DNA of 64,000 nucleotides, from assembly GCA_028280945.1 (NCBI GenBank), contig JANQKV010000042.1, forward strand, positions 85,902 through 149,901, read 5' to 3'. The position numbers and the translations under genes were made by a program. This stretch comes from Opitutaceae bacterium (GTDB lineage Bacteria; Verrucomicrobiota; Verrucomicrobiia; Opitutales; Opitutaceae). The notes beneath the pieces are model-generated. The model was not told where the DNA came from. It made no database searches and worked only from the letters and a program-made list of their open reading frames with translations. Below, piece by piece: positions 52,206 through 61,090 of the stretch (positions within the stretch are counted from its first letter, which is position 1; every line of letters starts with the position of its first letter).

Positions 52206-53261
52206 TCAGGGTGTCAGGTCGATGTCGATGCCGATCTCATCCGCATTGGGCACGGCGAAGCGGGCTCCCTCGTTGGCCGCTACGGTGCGGACGAAGGTGT
52301 TGAGCACGAGCTTGGTGTAGTCCTCCAGGTTATTCCACGGCGACGCCGGCACCCAGACAACGTCGCCGGGTTGCAAAGCCAGGTCTGGAGCCTCGCCCCG
52401 GCGAATGGCCTCGTAGTCGACAACGGCGACCTGCGGTTCGGTGAATCGGCCCCGCACGACCAGGATGCGCCGGGTGTAGGCGGTGGGCAGCACGTCGAAG
52501 GCACTGGCCACGGCGGACACCAGGGTCACCTGGTCCATGAATCCCACCGCTCGCGGTTTATTGACCGCACCCAGCACATACACCTGTTGGCTCAGGGCGG
52601 AAGGCAGATAGATGTAGTCGCCGTCCTGCAAATAGATGTTCTGTGACATGTCGCCGTCGCGCAGGAGGGCGTAGAAGTCAACCGGCATGAGTTCACCACC
52701 GCGGACGAGGAAGCTGTGCTTCAAGTCGGCCAGTTCCTCGGTTGTGCCGGAAAATCGGGAGGTGAAGAGTCCACCCGAGCGGGCGATCGCTTCCAATACG
52801 GTGGTTGGCTTGTCGAGGGGGTAGAGCCCCGATGTGTTCACGCGGCCCAGCACCCAAACCTTGCGACTGTTTACGCCCCGCAGGATGACCCCCACCTGAG
52901 GGGACCGGTAGTGGGCGGAGAGCTCGGTCTCCAGTTGAGTCTTGAGCTCCGCGGTGGTCAGCCCCTCCGCGGGAAATCCCCGCAGCAGGTCGTAGTAGAT
53001 GAGGCCATCAGGCATCACCCGGCAAACCCGACGCGTTCCACTGGCTTCGAGCACTTCGATTTCGACCAGATCACCGACCCCCAGGCGAAACGATTCGGTA
53101 GGGGGTTGAAGCAACGCCGGATCGGGGGCGGATGGCACATCGACCGACTGAAATCCCACCGTCGGCGGGCCGTCGAAAGCGGGGCGATCAACGTGGGTGC
53201 AGCCCGCCATTCCCAGGCCGGAGATTATCGTAACCAAAGTTTTGATACGAAAACGATTCAC
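52206..53261 (-). CDS. Wza-like polysaccharide export lipoprotein
   Basis: The 351-residue protein has a lipoprotein signal ending MAGC (Cys21), then a Poly_export domain (about 55-150; FRLGVGDLVEIEVLEAS, MPDGLIYYDLLRG, LSAHYRSPQVGVIL) and two SLBB-like domains (VWVLGRVNTSGLYPLDKPTT, VYVLGAVNKPRAVGFMDQVT). It would form an outer-membrane channel for the EPS. It is a paralogue of the preceding gene (overlap 4 bp), which lacks a lipobox. Confidence 0.9.
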   Translation of the reverse strand: MNRFRIKTLVTIISGLGMAGCTHVDRPAFDGPPTVGFQSVDVPSAPDPALLQPPTESFRLGVGDLVEIEVLEASGTRRVCRVMPDGLIYYDLLRGFPAEGLTTAELKTQLETELSAHYRSPQVGVILRGVNSRKVWVLGRVNTSGLYPLDKPTTVLEAIARSGGLFTSRFSGTTEELADLKHSFLVRGGELMPVDFYALLRDGDMSQNIYLQDGDYIYLPSALSQQVYVLGAVNKPRAVGFMDQVTLVSAVASAFDVLPTAYTRRILVVRGRFTEPQVAVVDYEAIRRGEAPDLALQPGDVVWVPASPWNNLEDYTKLVLNTFVRTVAANEGARFAVPNADEIGIDIDLTP

Positions 53262-54292
53262 GGAGTGGTGGGTTCCTCGTCGTCCTCCTCATCCTTGAGC
53301 TGGGGCAGCACGGGGTCGTCGATGAAGGGGCCCACGTTGCGGCTGGTCCAACTCGCGGTCATGCTTTGCAGAAAGGTTTCAATCGCCGTGTCGGCCAGCT
53401 CCTCGGCGTAGCGCCAGGGGCGGGCGGCGACATACACGATGTCCTTTGGCAGCAACTCGAAATCGGGTTCGCGCCCCTGGAGGATATCATTGGTATTGAT
53501 GACAAAACGCTCGGGGTTCTGCAGCGAACCGCGGACCACCATGACGCGGGCCCGGTAGGCGGACTCGGTGAAACCTCCGCGCTGGGTAATCGAACTGATC
53601 ACGGTGGACTGAGGCGTGAAGCCCAGCACCCCCGGAAGCCCGACTTCGCCCAATACGTAAACCTCGTTGGTGTTGGCCGAAGGGAAGTAGAGAAAATCAC
53701 CGGGTTCGAGTTCGATGTTTTGCGACAAATCCCCCTTGAAAAAGAGGGCTTCAAAATCGACCGGCATGCGGTGGTTGCCGCGCATCAAAAAGGAACGGGG
53801 CAGATCAGCCAGTTCCACGGTATTCTGTTCAAACAGACCGGTTTCGATGCCGCGCGATCGGGCGACCGCTTCCAGAATAGTGATGGGGTGGTCCATCGGG
53901 AAGGCACCGTTGTCGATGACCTTGCCGAGAATGAAGTAGCGTTTGCTGCGCAACTCCCACGGAAAAACCATGACCGCCGGATTGCGATAATACTCGGCCA
54001 GGATCCGATTCATTTCATCCCTCAGCTCATCGATGGTGAGACCCGCGGCCCGGACATTGCCTGCCTGCAGGTAACTGATGGTGCCGTCCGGCTGCACGAA
54101 CACCTCGTTGCGGTCGAGTTCGGGCCGGCCGTAGAAGGCGAAGTGGAGGATGTCGCCCGGTCCCAGGGTATACCGGTCGCGCCACGATGCCGGTTCCGGG
54201 ACGGCGTTCGGCGGCGGAAGCTCCGGTTGGGCGAAGGCGTTCATCGATGCCACCGCCCAGATGAAACAAGAGATCAGTCCGGCCCGCATCAT
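53258..54292 (-). CDS. Wza-like polysaccharide export protein without lipobox
   Basis: The 344-residue protein starts at the first of two ATGs, overlapping the stop of the Wzz-like gene (ATGA). It has a cleavable signal (about 1-21, ending in AFAQ) without Cys, then the same Poly_export-SLBB-SLBB layout as its neighbour (YTLGPGDILHFAFYGRPELD, YFILGKVIDNGAFPMDHPIT, VYVLGEVGLPGVLGFTPQST). It may sit in the periplasm or form the other half of a hetero-oligomeric channel. The in-frame upstream extension overlaps the Wzz-like gene and was rejected. Confidence 0.88.
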   Translation of the reverse strand: MMRAGLISCFIWAVASMNAFAQPELPPPNAVPEPASWRDRYTLGPGDILHFAFYGRPELDRNEVFVQPDGTISYLQAGNVRAAGLTIDELRDEMNRILAEYYRNPAVMVFPWELRSKRYFILGKVIDNGAFPMDHPITILEAVARSRGIETGLFEQNTVELADLPRSFLMRGNHRMPVDFEALFFKGDLSQNIELEPGDFLYFPSANTNEVYVLGEVGLPGVLGFTPQSTVISSITQRGGFTESAYRARVMVVRGSLQNPERFVINTNDILQGREPDFELLPKDIVYVAARPWRYAEELADTAIETFLQSMTASWTSRNVGPFIDDPVLPQLKDEEDDEEPTTP

Positions 54293-56334
54293 CGTTGGTG
54301 CCAAAGGATCTCCCCGGTCGTCACCACCCCGCCAATGTGACCGACGGTTTTGTGAAAGCGCTCGGCTTGTTGGCGCCAGAACGAAATGGAGTCGATTCCC
54401 GTCGGCACCAGGATCAGCGCCGGGGTGCCGTGCCGGCCCAGGGTGGAGAGGGGTTCCCGCACCGGGCCCGGCAACCGCAGCCAAACCGGGCGCCCCGTGG
54501 CGGCGAGTTGTCGCAGCCGCCCGGCAAGGGTCTCGGCGGATTCAATCGAGAGTTTCGCTTCCGCAATTTCGATCCGGCAAAGCCCGTGGGTCGTGGCGAC
54601 GTTGTCCAGGCTCGCCTTGGGCAAGCCGGCCAGCGAGGGACACCGGCTGTCATCGGCTGCTCCGGCATCCACCACGACAAGTTGGGGCAACAGCTGGTGG
54701 GCCTCGGTCAAAAGCACCTGCCAGAGGACTTCCTCGGAGTCGTGTGGTCGCGGAGTCCAGATGGTGCGCGGCGCCCGGTCCTTGGCCGAACCACTGAGCC
54801 ATCGCGACCACAGCAGTTGCACGTCGTTCTCCAGCGTGGAAAGTTCGTCGGGTGGCGAGCCGGGCAGGTTGGCGTAGAGGGGCGCCCGCCATGCCTTGAC
54901 GGCTTCCGCCCCCGTGCGGAGGCGACTGTCAAGCAGCTCCAGCAGGAGTGCGCCTACGATGCCCAAGCCCAGAAATCCCACCAGCCCGGCTCCGGCGTAA
55001 ACGGCGACTTTCAGGCTTTTTTCCCGAATGATCACAGCATCGAGGGTGGCGGGGGAAAATACGCGGTAGTAACCCGGGGCGCGTTCCTCAAAAAGCTCGG
55101 CCTCCCTCAGTCGGCTCAGGAGAAGGTCGCGGGTGTTTTCCAGGGACTCGCGGGTTCGGGTAAGCTGCGCGATGCCCAGTTCCTTGGCGGGGAGTCCGCG
55201 CAGCTCCGCCTTGGCGGCATCACGCAACTGCTCCAATTCCCCCAGGCTCTTGGCCAGGGCTTCGCGCTGGCTGCGCAGTTCCAGGATCTGCAGGTAAAGC
55301 GTATTGCCCAGAAACGTGCCGGCGAAACGGGAAAGGTCGTCGCTTTCCTCCGCCTGTGAGGCCAGCAACCGGGCTTGAACATCATCGCGGCGGTCCATGG
55401 CCTCCAACACCAGCGGGTTGGTGTCGGTGTAGCGCGAGCGAAGCTCGGCCAGGTTCTCCTCGGCCGTCTTCAGTTCCTCGGCCAACGGGCTTTGGCGGGT
55501 AAGTTCGGTCTCCAGTCCCCGCAGCTTCACCTCGATGGAATCGATTTCCAACCGGGCCGTTTCATAACGCAGGTCAAGGTCGCCGATGGCGCGCAACTGG
55601 GCGTCGATCTGCTTGTCGACACTGACCAGGCCCTCCCGCTGGGTGTATTCGAGCAACCCGGCGGCCACGCGCTCAAGTTCAGCCTCGTTGGCGTCGAGTT
55701 CATTTTGGAGGTATTGGCGAATCTCGCGGCTCTCGCGGGATTGCATTTCCTGGGTGTAAGCCACGACCTCGTCGGCCCAGATGTTGGCCAATTCCACCGT
55801 AGCCTCGGGCGAATGATAGCCCGACAAGGTGAGGTAAAGGTAGTCGGTGCCGCGTTGTTCCGCGACTTCACTTGAGCGCCACAGCAGGCCCAGCGAAACG
55901 GGGGGATCGGACCGCTCGGCCACACGTTGCAGCACGTTGACGGATCCAGCGAGCCCGATCAGGGTGGCGCTGGACAGTGTGCGGGGACGAAATGCTTCGC
56001 CGATTTCCCCGGCCCGGAACGAAGTGGGCACCTCCATTTTGATGAGCTGGGCGGAGACCTGGTAGCGCGACTCCGTAATGAACCATCCCGCCGCCAAACC
56101 CACCAGCAGTCCCACAATGCCGCCGATCACGATGCGATAGCGGCGTTGCCAGAGACCCCCGAGCAGGCGCCAGGGATCCACCGGCAGTTCCATGGTGGAT
56201 TCGCCTTCGGCCGGCGGGGGGGACGCGGTGGGAGTGGATGAACCGGCCGGTTTGGCGGACGGGGTCGGCGGCGCCTCCGGGGTGTCGCCCCAGTCGCTGA
56301 CCCGCAGTTTGGACTTGGGGTCGGAATCGCTCAT
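54289..56334 (-). CDS. Wzz/GumC-like chain-length protein with degenerate BY-kinase domain
   Basis: The 681-residue protein has a disordered N-terminus (1-48, Pro/Ser-rich), a first helix (69-88), a long periplasmic coiled coil (about 200-420) and a second helix (442-466), as in EPS co-polymerases. The cytoplasmic part (470-681) has the layout of a bacterial tyrosine kinase, but no Walker A loop (the region about 520-535 lacks GxxxxGK[ST]). A Walker A'-like strand (LVVVDAG, 552-558) remains, and there is no Tyr-rich tail. It probably regulates chain length without autophosphorylation. Confidence 0.85.
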   Translation of the reverse strand: MSDSDPKSKLRVSDWGDTPEAPPTPSAKPAGSSTPTASPPPAEGESTMELPVDPWRLLGGLWQRRYRIVIGGIVGLLVGLAAGWFITESRYQVSAQLIKMEVPTSFRAGEIGEAFRPRTLSSATLIGLAGSVNVLQRVAERSDPPVSLGLLWRSSEVAEQRGTDYLYLTLSGYHSPEATVELANIWADEVVAYTQEMQSRESREIRQYLQNELDANEAELERVAAGLLEYTQREGLVSVDKQIDAQLRAIGDLDLRYETARLEIDSIEVKLRGLETELTRQSPLAEELKTAEENLAELRSRYTDTNPLVLEAMDRRDDVQARLLASQAEESDDLSRFAGTFLGNTLYLQILELRSQREALAKSLGELEQLRDAAKAELRGLPAKELGIAQLTRTRESLENTRDLLLSRLREAELFEERAPGYYRVFSPATLDAVIIREKSLKVAVYAGAGLVGFLGLGIVGALLLELLDSRLRTGAEAVKAWRAPLYANLPGSPPDELSTLENDVQLLWSRWLSGSAKDRAPRTIWTPRPHDSEEVLWQVLLTEAHQLLPQLVVVDAGAADDSRCPSLAGLPKASLDNVATTHGLCRIEIAEAKLSIESAETLAGRLRQLAATGRPVWLRLPGPVREPLSTLGRHGTPALILVPTGIDSISFWRQQAERFHKTVGHIGGVVTTGEILWHQR

Positions 56335-57185
56335 GCGGGAGTGAGGGCACCGGGGGAACGTTGGCTGGCGAAATCATCGATAACCGCCTGGGCGTGATCG
56401 GATGCGACGGTGGGGCTTCCGGCCGCCCGGGCTGCCTCAAGGGATAGCTTCGCAAAGCGATTGAGCTCCCGCGGAATTCCCCGCGAGGCGTGGGTCAGGA
56501 GCTCATGGGCGGCGGGGGAGAAGATTTGCCCGGTGGGGTGACCGGCGACGCGCAGCCGGTGCTCCAGATAGGCCCGGCAGTCCGTTCCGCTCATGCCCTC
56601 GAGATGGAAGCGCAGGCTGACCCGCTGGTCGAGCGGGGCATGCTGGCGCACGTGGTCCCGCAACTCGGGTTGCCCGAGCAGGATGAGCGTCAGCCGGCCA
56701 TGGCCGTCGTCGTTGAAGTTCAACAGGCGTTTCAAGTCGGCCAGTGTGTCTTTGCGCAGGTCCTGGGCTTCATCGAACACCAGCACCAGATGGCGGTTGC
56801 GATCGGCATTGAGGTCGAACAGCAGGCTGCGTACGAGTTCGTAGACCTGGGCGGCGGTTCGGGCGGAGGCGATGCGTTTCTCGTCGCAACCGAGTTGGCG
56901 GGCAAGGTGCCGCATGTGGTCGGCAAAGCGGAAATGCGCGTTTTCAAAAACGACCACCGCATACTGATCCGTCGACAGCTCCGTGGCAAAGACCCGGCCG
57001 GTGATGGACTTTCCGCCGCCGATCTCGCCGCTCAGGAGGCCGGCATACATGGTGCGCTCCGCCACGAGGTAGCGCAACCGGGCCAAGGCTTCCTTATGTT
57101 CGTGCGACTGGAAGAAAAACCGCCCGTCCGTGACCAATTCAAACGGACGTTCGTGCAGATTCCAGTAGCTGAGAGTATTAGACAT
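56331..57185 (-). CDS. GspA/ExeA-like AAA ATPase (XrtA-associated ATPase type)
   Basis: From the ATG at 57185 the product is 284 residues. It shows Walker A GEIGGGKSITG (about 53-63), Walker B LVLVFDEAQDLR (about 127-138), sensor I TLILLGQPEL and a C-terminal helical lid (RGIPRELNRFAKLSLEAARA). Close relatives sit in PEP-CTERM/exosortase EPS clusters and are called XrtA-associated ATPases; their role is not settled. It overlaps the GT4 gene by 8 bp and the Wzz-like gene by 4 bp. The peptidoglycan-binding C-terminal domain of ExeA is absent. Confidence 0.88.
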   Translation of the reverse strand: MSNTLSYWNLHERPFELVTDGRFFFQSHEHKEALARLRYLVAERTMYAGLLSGEIGGGKSITGRVFATELSTDQYAVVVFENAHFRFADHMRHLARQLGCDEKRIASARTAAQVYELVRSLLFDLNADRNRHLVLVFDEAQDLRKDTLADLKRLLNFNDDGHGRLTLILLGQPELRDHVRQHAPLDQRVSLRFHLEGMSGTDCRAYLEHRLRVAGHPTGQIFSPAAHELLTHASRGIPRELNRFAKLSLEAARAAGSPTVASDHAQAVIDDFASQRSPGALTPA

Positions 57186-58338
57186 GGGAACGGTCGCGGG
57201 CACCGGCGGTTTGCAGATACAACTCCGTTAGTTGACGGGCCGCTTCCCTCCAATCGAAAAGCGCAGCGCGTTCGCGTCCCCGTTGCCGCCAGCCCCGCCG
57301 CACCTCCGGCACAATGAGTTCGCTCAAGGCCTGGGCAATGTCATCGGAATCCTCGGGCTCGATGATCCGCGCCGCCTCGCCCACGACCTCGCCGAGCGAT
57401 CCGCGGGTGGACGAGATGACGGGGCAGTCGCAGGCCATCGCCTCTACCGGAGGCAACCCAAAGCCCTCGAACAGGCTGGGATATGTCATCGCCGTGGCCC
57501 CGGCATACCACAGCGGCAAATCCTCGGCCGTGACAAAACCGAGGGCCTGGATCCGGTCGCGTTGGGGAGAAGCCGCGATGCGGCGGTGAATCTCCTCGGC
57601 CCCATGCCAGTCCGCGCCACCGAAGAGCAGGTGGTCGCGTCGATCCGGGTGATTGGCGGCGAATTTTTCGAAGGCCTCAATGAGGCGCACGTGGTTCTTG
57701 GCCGGGTGTTCCAGGCGCGCGAGGTAGAGGAAGTAGGGGGTGTCGCCAAGATTCCGGTGGGTGCGAAACGTGGCTATTTCCGTCTCCTCCCGGGGATAGA
57801 ACCGGCCTTGGTCGATGCCGTTCCAAATCACCGTCTGGTGGTCCTGAGAAATGCCGAAATGGCGTTCCACGTCCGCGGCGGTGGCGTGGCTGACACAGGT
57901 GATGGCATCGGCTCCCCGGGCCAGCCGGCGGGCAACCTGTTGGCCGTAGAACATGCGCGCGGCATCATATTTGCCCTTCACGTTGAAAGCGGCGCAGTCG
58001 TGGATGGTGACGATCTGCGGCACCGGTGGTTTCCATACGATCCGGCGGTAGCTGGGAATGTGCAGGAGATCGGCGTCGATCCGGCGCAAGGTGCGTCGCA
58101 GGGCGGTCTGGTGCCACCAGATGTTGCGCACCGCCGGGCGATGGCGCTCGGCCACCGGCACCCATTCACACCGGTCCATCCATCGGGTGAACAGGCCGTG
58201 GTCATCCTCCAGGCCCAGCAGGGCGATCTTTACCGGGGCATCAATCGCCCGAAATCCGTCCAGCAAGCCGAACAGGTAGCTCGCCACGCCGGAGCGGCCG
58301 CGCTGGGCGACGGTGGTGGAGAGGGCGATCTTGATCAT
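57178..58338 (-). CDS. GT4-family glycosyltransferase
   Basis: The 386-residue GT-B protein (ATG at 58338, overlapping the stop of the WecG-STAS gene) has TTVAQRGRSGVASYLFGLLD near the start, an acceptor-side TIHDCAAFNVKGKYDAARMF, then VIWNGIDQGRFYP, FLYLARLEHPAKNHVRLIEA, and YPSLFEGFGLPPVEAMACDC with the EGFGLP-type GT4 donor site. It adds a sugar to the growing repeat unit. Confidence 0.9.
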   Translation of the reverse strand: MIKIALSTTVAQRGRSGVASYLFGLLDGFRAIDAPVKIALLGLEDDHGLFTRWMDRCEWVPVAERHRPAVRNIWWHQTALRRTLRRIDADLLHIPSYRRIVWKPPVPQIVTIHDCAAFNVKGKYDAARMFYGQQVARRLARGADAITCVSHATAADVERHFGISQDHQTVIWNGIDQGRFYPREETEIATFRTHRNLGDTPYFLYLARLEHPAKNHVRLIEAFEKFAANHPDRRDHLLFGGADWHGAEEIHRRIAASPQRDRIQALGFVTAEDLPLWYAGATAMTYPSLFEGFGLPPVEAMACDCPVISSTRGSLGEVVGEAARIIEPEDSDDIAQALSELIVPEVRRGWRQRGRERAALFDWREAARQLTELYLQTAGARDRSHV

Positions 58339-59813
58339 GCGGAATCCTCCGGGACATCGAGTTGAAAAAAATCCGCCATGCGGGAGACCTCCAGCACGTT
58401 GCGGATGTTGGCGTTGACCCGGCGCAATCGAAGCTCCGCGTGCGGGCGGGACTCCACGGTCCGTTTCAGGGCCACGAGGAGTCCGATGCCCGAGCTGTCG
58501 ATGAAGTTGACTCTGCTCAGCTCCAACACGAGTTGCCGGGCTCCCGGCTTGTTGTTCCAGCTCTTTTCGAACCACGCCTGCAGCTCCGTGGTCCGGGCCG
58601 CGGTGATGTCCTGTTCCACCTCGAGCACCAAGGCGAGGTCGGCGTTGCTGGCCAATCGCGTCTGCTGACCGAAGCGGGATCCCACCTCCTTCAGCGAGCC
58701 GACGGACGGGATTAAACGGTCCAGTTTCATGGCCTGCAGGAGTCCGGTGACCGTCCCACTGGGAGCGAGTAACGCGAACTCACGCTGGGTTGCCTTGGTT
58801 TCTCGATAGAGACGCAGGATTTGTCCCAGTGCGGTACTGTCGATGTAGTCGACTTTGGCGAGATTCAGCAATACAAGCGGACTCTGGTCGTTGGATGGGG
58901 GAAGCTCGAGGTCGGCCCGCTGCACCCGGGCGGCATCACACCGACCGGTCCAAGTGAGCACGAGGGCGGGAGCGGCCCGGGCTTCCACAGAAACGCTGCC
59001 CCCGGCGACCGCCTCAGCGGCGGGGGGTGGGGACAACTGCTCCGCCAATTGTCGACGTTGGCGACGAAGAGTGGCGGCAAAGAAGAGCAGGTCGAACAGG
59101 TAGCGGTTGAACAACCGTCGCGGCTCCTGGCTCAGCCGGAATACCCATTCGAGACCGGTGCGGCGCATCCAGACCGGGGCGCGTTTGAAGTTGCCGGCAA
59201 CAAAATCAAGGGTGGCCCCCAGACCGATGGAAACCGGTACGCCCAGCTTGGGCTGATTCATGTAGATCCACTTTTCCTGCTTGGGGCAGCCGAAGCAGAC
59301 AATCAGGACGTCGGGTTTGGCGGCATGAACCCGTCGCAGGATTTCGTTGTTGTCGAAGTCGAGCAGCTTGGCGACGGGCGGAGCGTAGGTGCCGACAATC
59401 TGCAGTTGAGGATGCTCGGCCAGCATCTTGGCAGACGCCATTTCCAGCGTCTTCTCTGTGGCCCCCAGCAGATACATGCGATAGCCCTTGGCCGCGCAGT
59501 GGGCGGTCAAGACCGGCATGAGATCCGAGCCTGCCACCCGTTCGCGAATCGGGGCTTTGAGCCAGCGGGAAGCCCAGATCAGCGGAGTGCCATCACACAG
59601 CACCAGATGCGCTTCAAGCAGGATGCGTTGCAACTCGACATCCTGGCTGGCCTGGGCGGCGAAATCGAGATTGGCCGTGGCCAGGTAACGGGTGCGGCCA
59701 TCGGCAATCATGGCATCGATGTGCTCCAAGGTCTCCGCCATCGTCACATCGTGAAACGGCACGCCGAGCAGTACGACGGTCTTGGGAATGGAAAGCGGAG
59801 CGGGTGCGGTCAT
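58335..59813 (-). CDS. WecG/TagA-type glycosyltransferase fused to two STAS domains
   Basis: Residues 10-250 of this 492-residue protein are a complete WecG/TagA/CpsF glycosyltransferase (DGTPLIWASRWL with catalytic Asp74; ERVAGSDLMP; GCPKQEKWI; RAPVWMRRTGLEWVFRLSQE). After a Pro/Ala linker there are two STAS domains: about 280-370 with VDYIDSTALG and about 392-488 with VNFIDSSGIGLLV. The usual enzyme ends near residue 250, so the fusion is real: there is no frameshift or internal stop. STAS2 has the phosphorylatable Ser motif of RsbV. The gene overlaps both neighbours by 4 bp. Confidence 0.92.
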   Translation of the reverse strand: MTAPAPLSIPKTVVLLGVPFHDVTMAETLEHIDAMIADGRTRYLATANLDFAAQASQDVELQRILLEAHLVLCDGTPLIWASRWLKAPIRERVAGSDLMPVLTAHCAAKGYRMYLLGATEKTLEMASAKMLAEHPQLQIVGTYAPPVAKLLDFDNNEILRRVHAAKPDVLIVCFGCPKQEKWIYMNQPKLGVPVSIGLGATLDFVAGNFKRAPVWMRRTGLEWVFRLSQEPRRLFNRYLFDLLFFAATLRRQRRQLAEQLSPPPAAEAVAGGSVSVEARAAPALVLTWTGRCDAARVQRADLELPPSNDQSPLVLLNLAKVDYIDSTALGQILRLYRETKATQREFALLAPSGTVTGLLQAMKLDRLIPSVGSLKEVGSRFGQQTRLASNADLALVLEVEQDITAARTTELQAWFEKSWNNKPGARQLVLELSRVNFIDSSGIGLLVALKRTVESRPHAELRLRRVNANIRNVLEVSRMADFFQLDVPEDSA

Positions 59814-61027
59814 GCGGCGGGAGGAGCGAGCAATGAGGTGTAGTAGTCAGACAATTGTCCGCCGAGGGCGGACCACGTGTAACGCTCGAGGGTGCGCTGC
59901 CGGCCCTGGTCGGCGAGTTGCCTGCGCAGGATAGCATCGATGAGAATGCGATGCACGTTGGTGGCAAAGTCCGCCCCGGTGTCGGCCAGGAGCAGGTGTT
60001 CCTCGTGGTCCAGATCGAGCCCTTGGGCCCCGATGGTGGTCGAGACCACCGGGCAACCAATGGCGAGCGATTCCACGATTTTCAGCCGGGTGCCGCCGCC
60101 GATGCGCAATGGCACCATCTGCGCCCAGCTGCGCTGGTAATAAGGCCGCACATCCGGGACCTCACCGGTCACGGTGACACCTTCGATTTTGTCATAGGCC
60201 TGAACTTCCGGGGTGGGGTTCTTGCCCACGATCAGTATCCGCCGCTGCGGAAGCCGCCGGCGCAGGGCCGGGTCGGCCTCGCTGAAGAACCACTTCAGGC
60301 CGTCGACATTTGGTGTGTAGTCCATCGCACCGCAAAAGAGCACGGTGGGTTCCGGGGCCGGCCGGGGAGCAAACGCGGAGTGGTCGAACACCGCCGGGTC
60401 GACGCCGTTGGCGAGGACAAAAATCTCCGCCTGGGCCGAAACTTCACGGCGCAGAAATGTCTTGTCATCGGGCCCGCACACGACGGTCGCGCGCAGTTCC
60501 CCGGCGACCCGCTTTTCCAGCCGGCGCAGTTTCCAGAGATTCTCGCGTCGCAGGAAGCGGTCGCGGCCCGAAAGCGTAAGATGAGTGAGTTCCTCCTGCT
60601 GGAACAACAGGTCCACCCGGCTGCGGTCCATGATGCGGGGAGCCGCGGCCGGCAGGGCGGAGGCGTAGGGCCAAAGCACCAGGTCACAGAAGTGAATCAG
60701 GTCGTAGTCCTGCCCGGCCGCGAAGGCATCGAGGGCAGGCTGGATGTCCGGCTGCCGCCAGTGGGTGACGGTGGTGGGCAAGGGGTCAAGCAGGCGCTGC
60801 GGAAAAAGCCGCGGCCACGGGGGGTGGACAAACCGGTGGAAATGCACGCGCCGGCAGAAACCGAATTCCGCCGCATGGCCGGCGGTGGTGGCGGCGGCGT
60901 TCTCATCGAGGCAGAACAAATCCACCTCGTGCCGCCGGCCCAGCTCCCGTGCCAGGTTAAACACGCGGTGGTAGGTGCCGCGGTTCACCGGGTAGGGCAC
61001 ATAGGGGTAGATGATGAGCAGGCGCAC
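59810..61027 (-). CDS. GT4 glycosyltransferase of the PEP-CTERM/XrtA type
   Basis: The 405-residue protein (GTG start) resembles the TIGR03087 group of EPS glycosyltransferases found beside exosortase genes: LLIIYPYVPYPVNRGTYHRV with the N-terminal Gly-rich loop, the central EPTVLFCGAMDYTPNVDGLK, and PLRIGGGTRLKIVESLAIGC with the donor-binding E. It is the first gene of the six-gene overlapping EPS operon, all overlaps being 4-8 bp. A TATAAA box lies about 10 bp before the GTG on the minus strand. Confidence 0.85.
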   Translation of the reverse strand: MRLLIIYPYVPYPVNRGTYHRVFNLARELGRRHEVDLFCLDENAAATTAGHAAEFGFCRRVHFHRFVHPPWPRLFPQRLLDPLPTTVTHWRQPDIQPALDAFAAGQDYDLIHFCDLVLWPYASALPAAAPRIMDRSRVDLLFQQEELTHLTLSGRDRFLRRENLWKLRRLEKRVAGELRATVVCGPDDKTFLRREVSAQAEIFVLANGVDPAVFDHSAFAPRPAPEPTVLFCGAMDYTPNVDGLKWFFSEADPALRRRLPQRRILIVGKNPTPEVQAYDKIEGVTVTGEVPDVRPYYQRSWAQMVPLRIGGGTRLKIVESLAIGCPVVSTTIGAQGLDLDHEEHLLLADTGADFATNVHRILIDAILRRQLADQGRQRTLERYTWSALGGQLSDYYTSLLAPPAA

Positions 61028-61090
61028 GGTCTTGTATTTATAAAATGAATACGAATTCCGGGGCCACGGAGGATCGTTGGAACAGGATCA

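Noticed and set aside
61028..61090. Sigma-54 promoter before the EPS operon
   Set aside because: A tggc on the minus strand lacks the matching -12 GC; only a TATAAA-type -10 box is seen.
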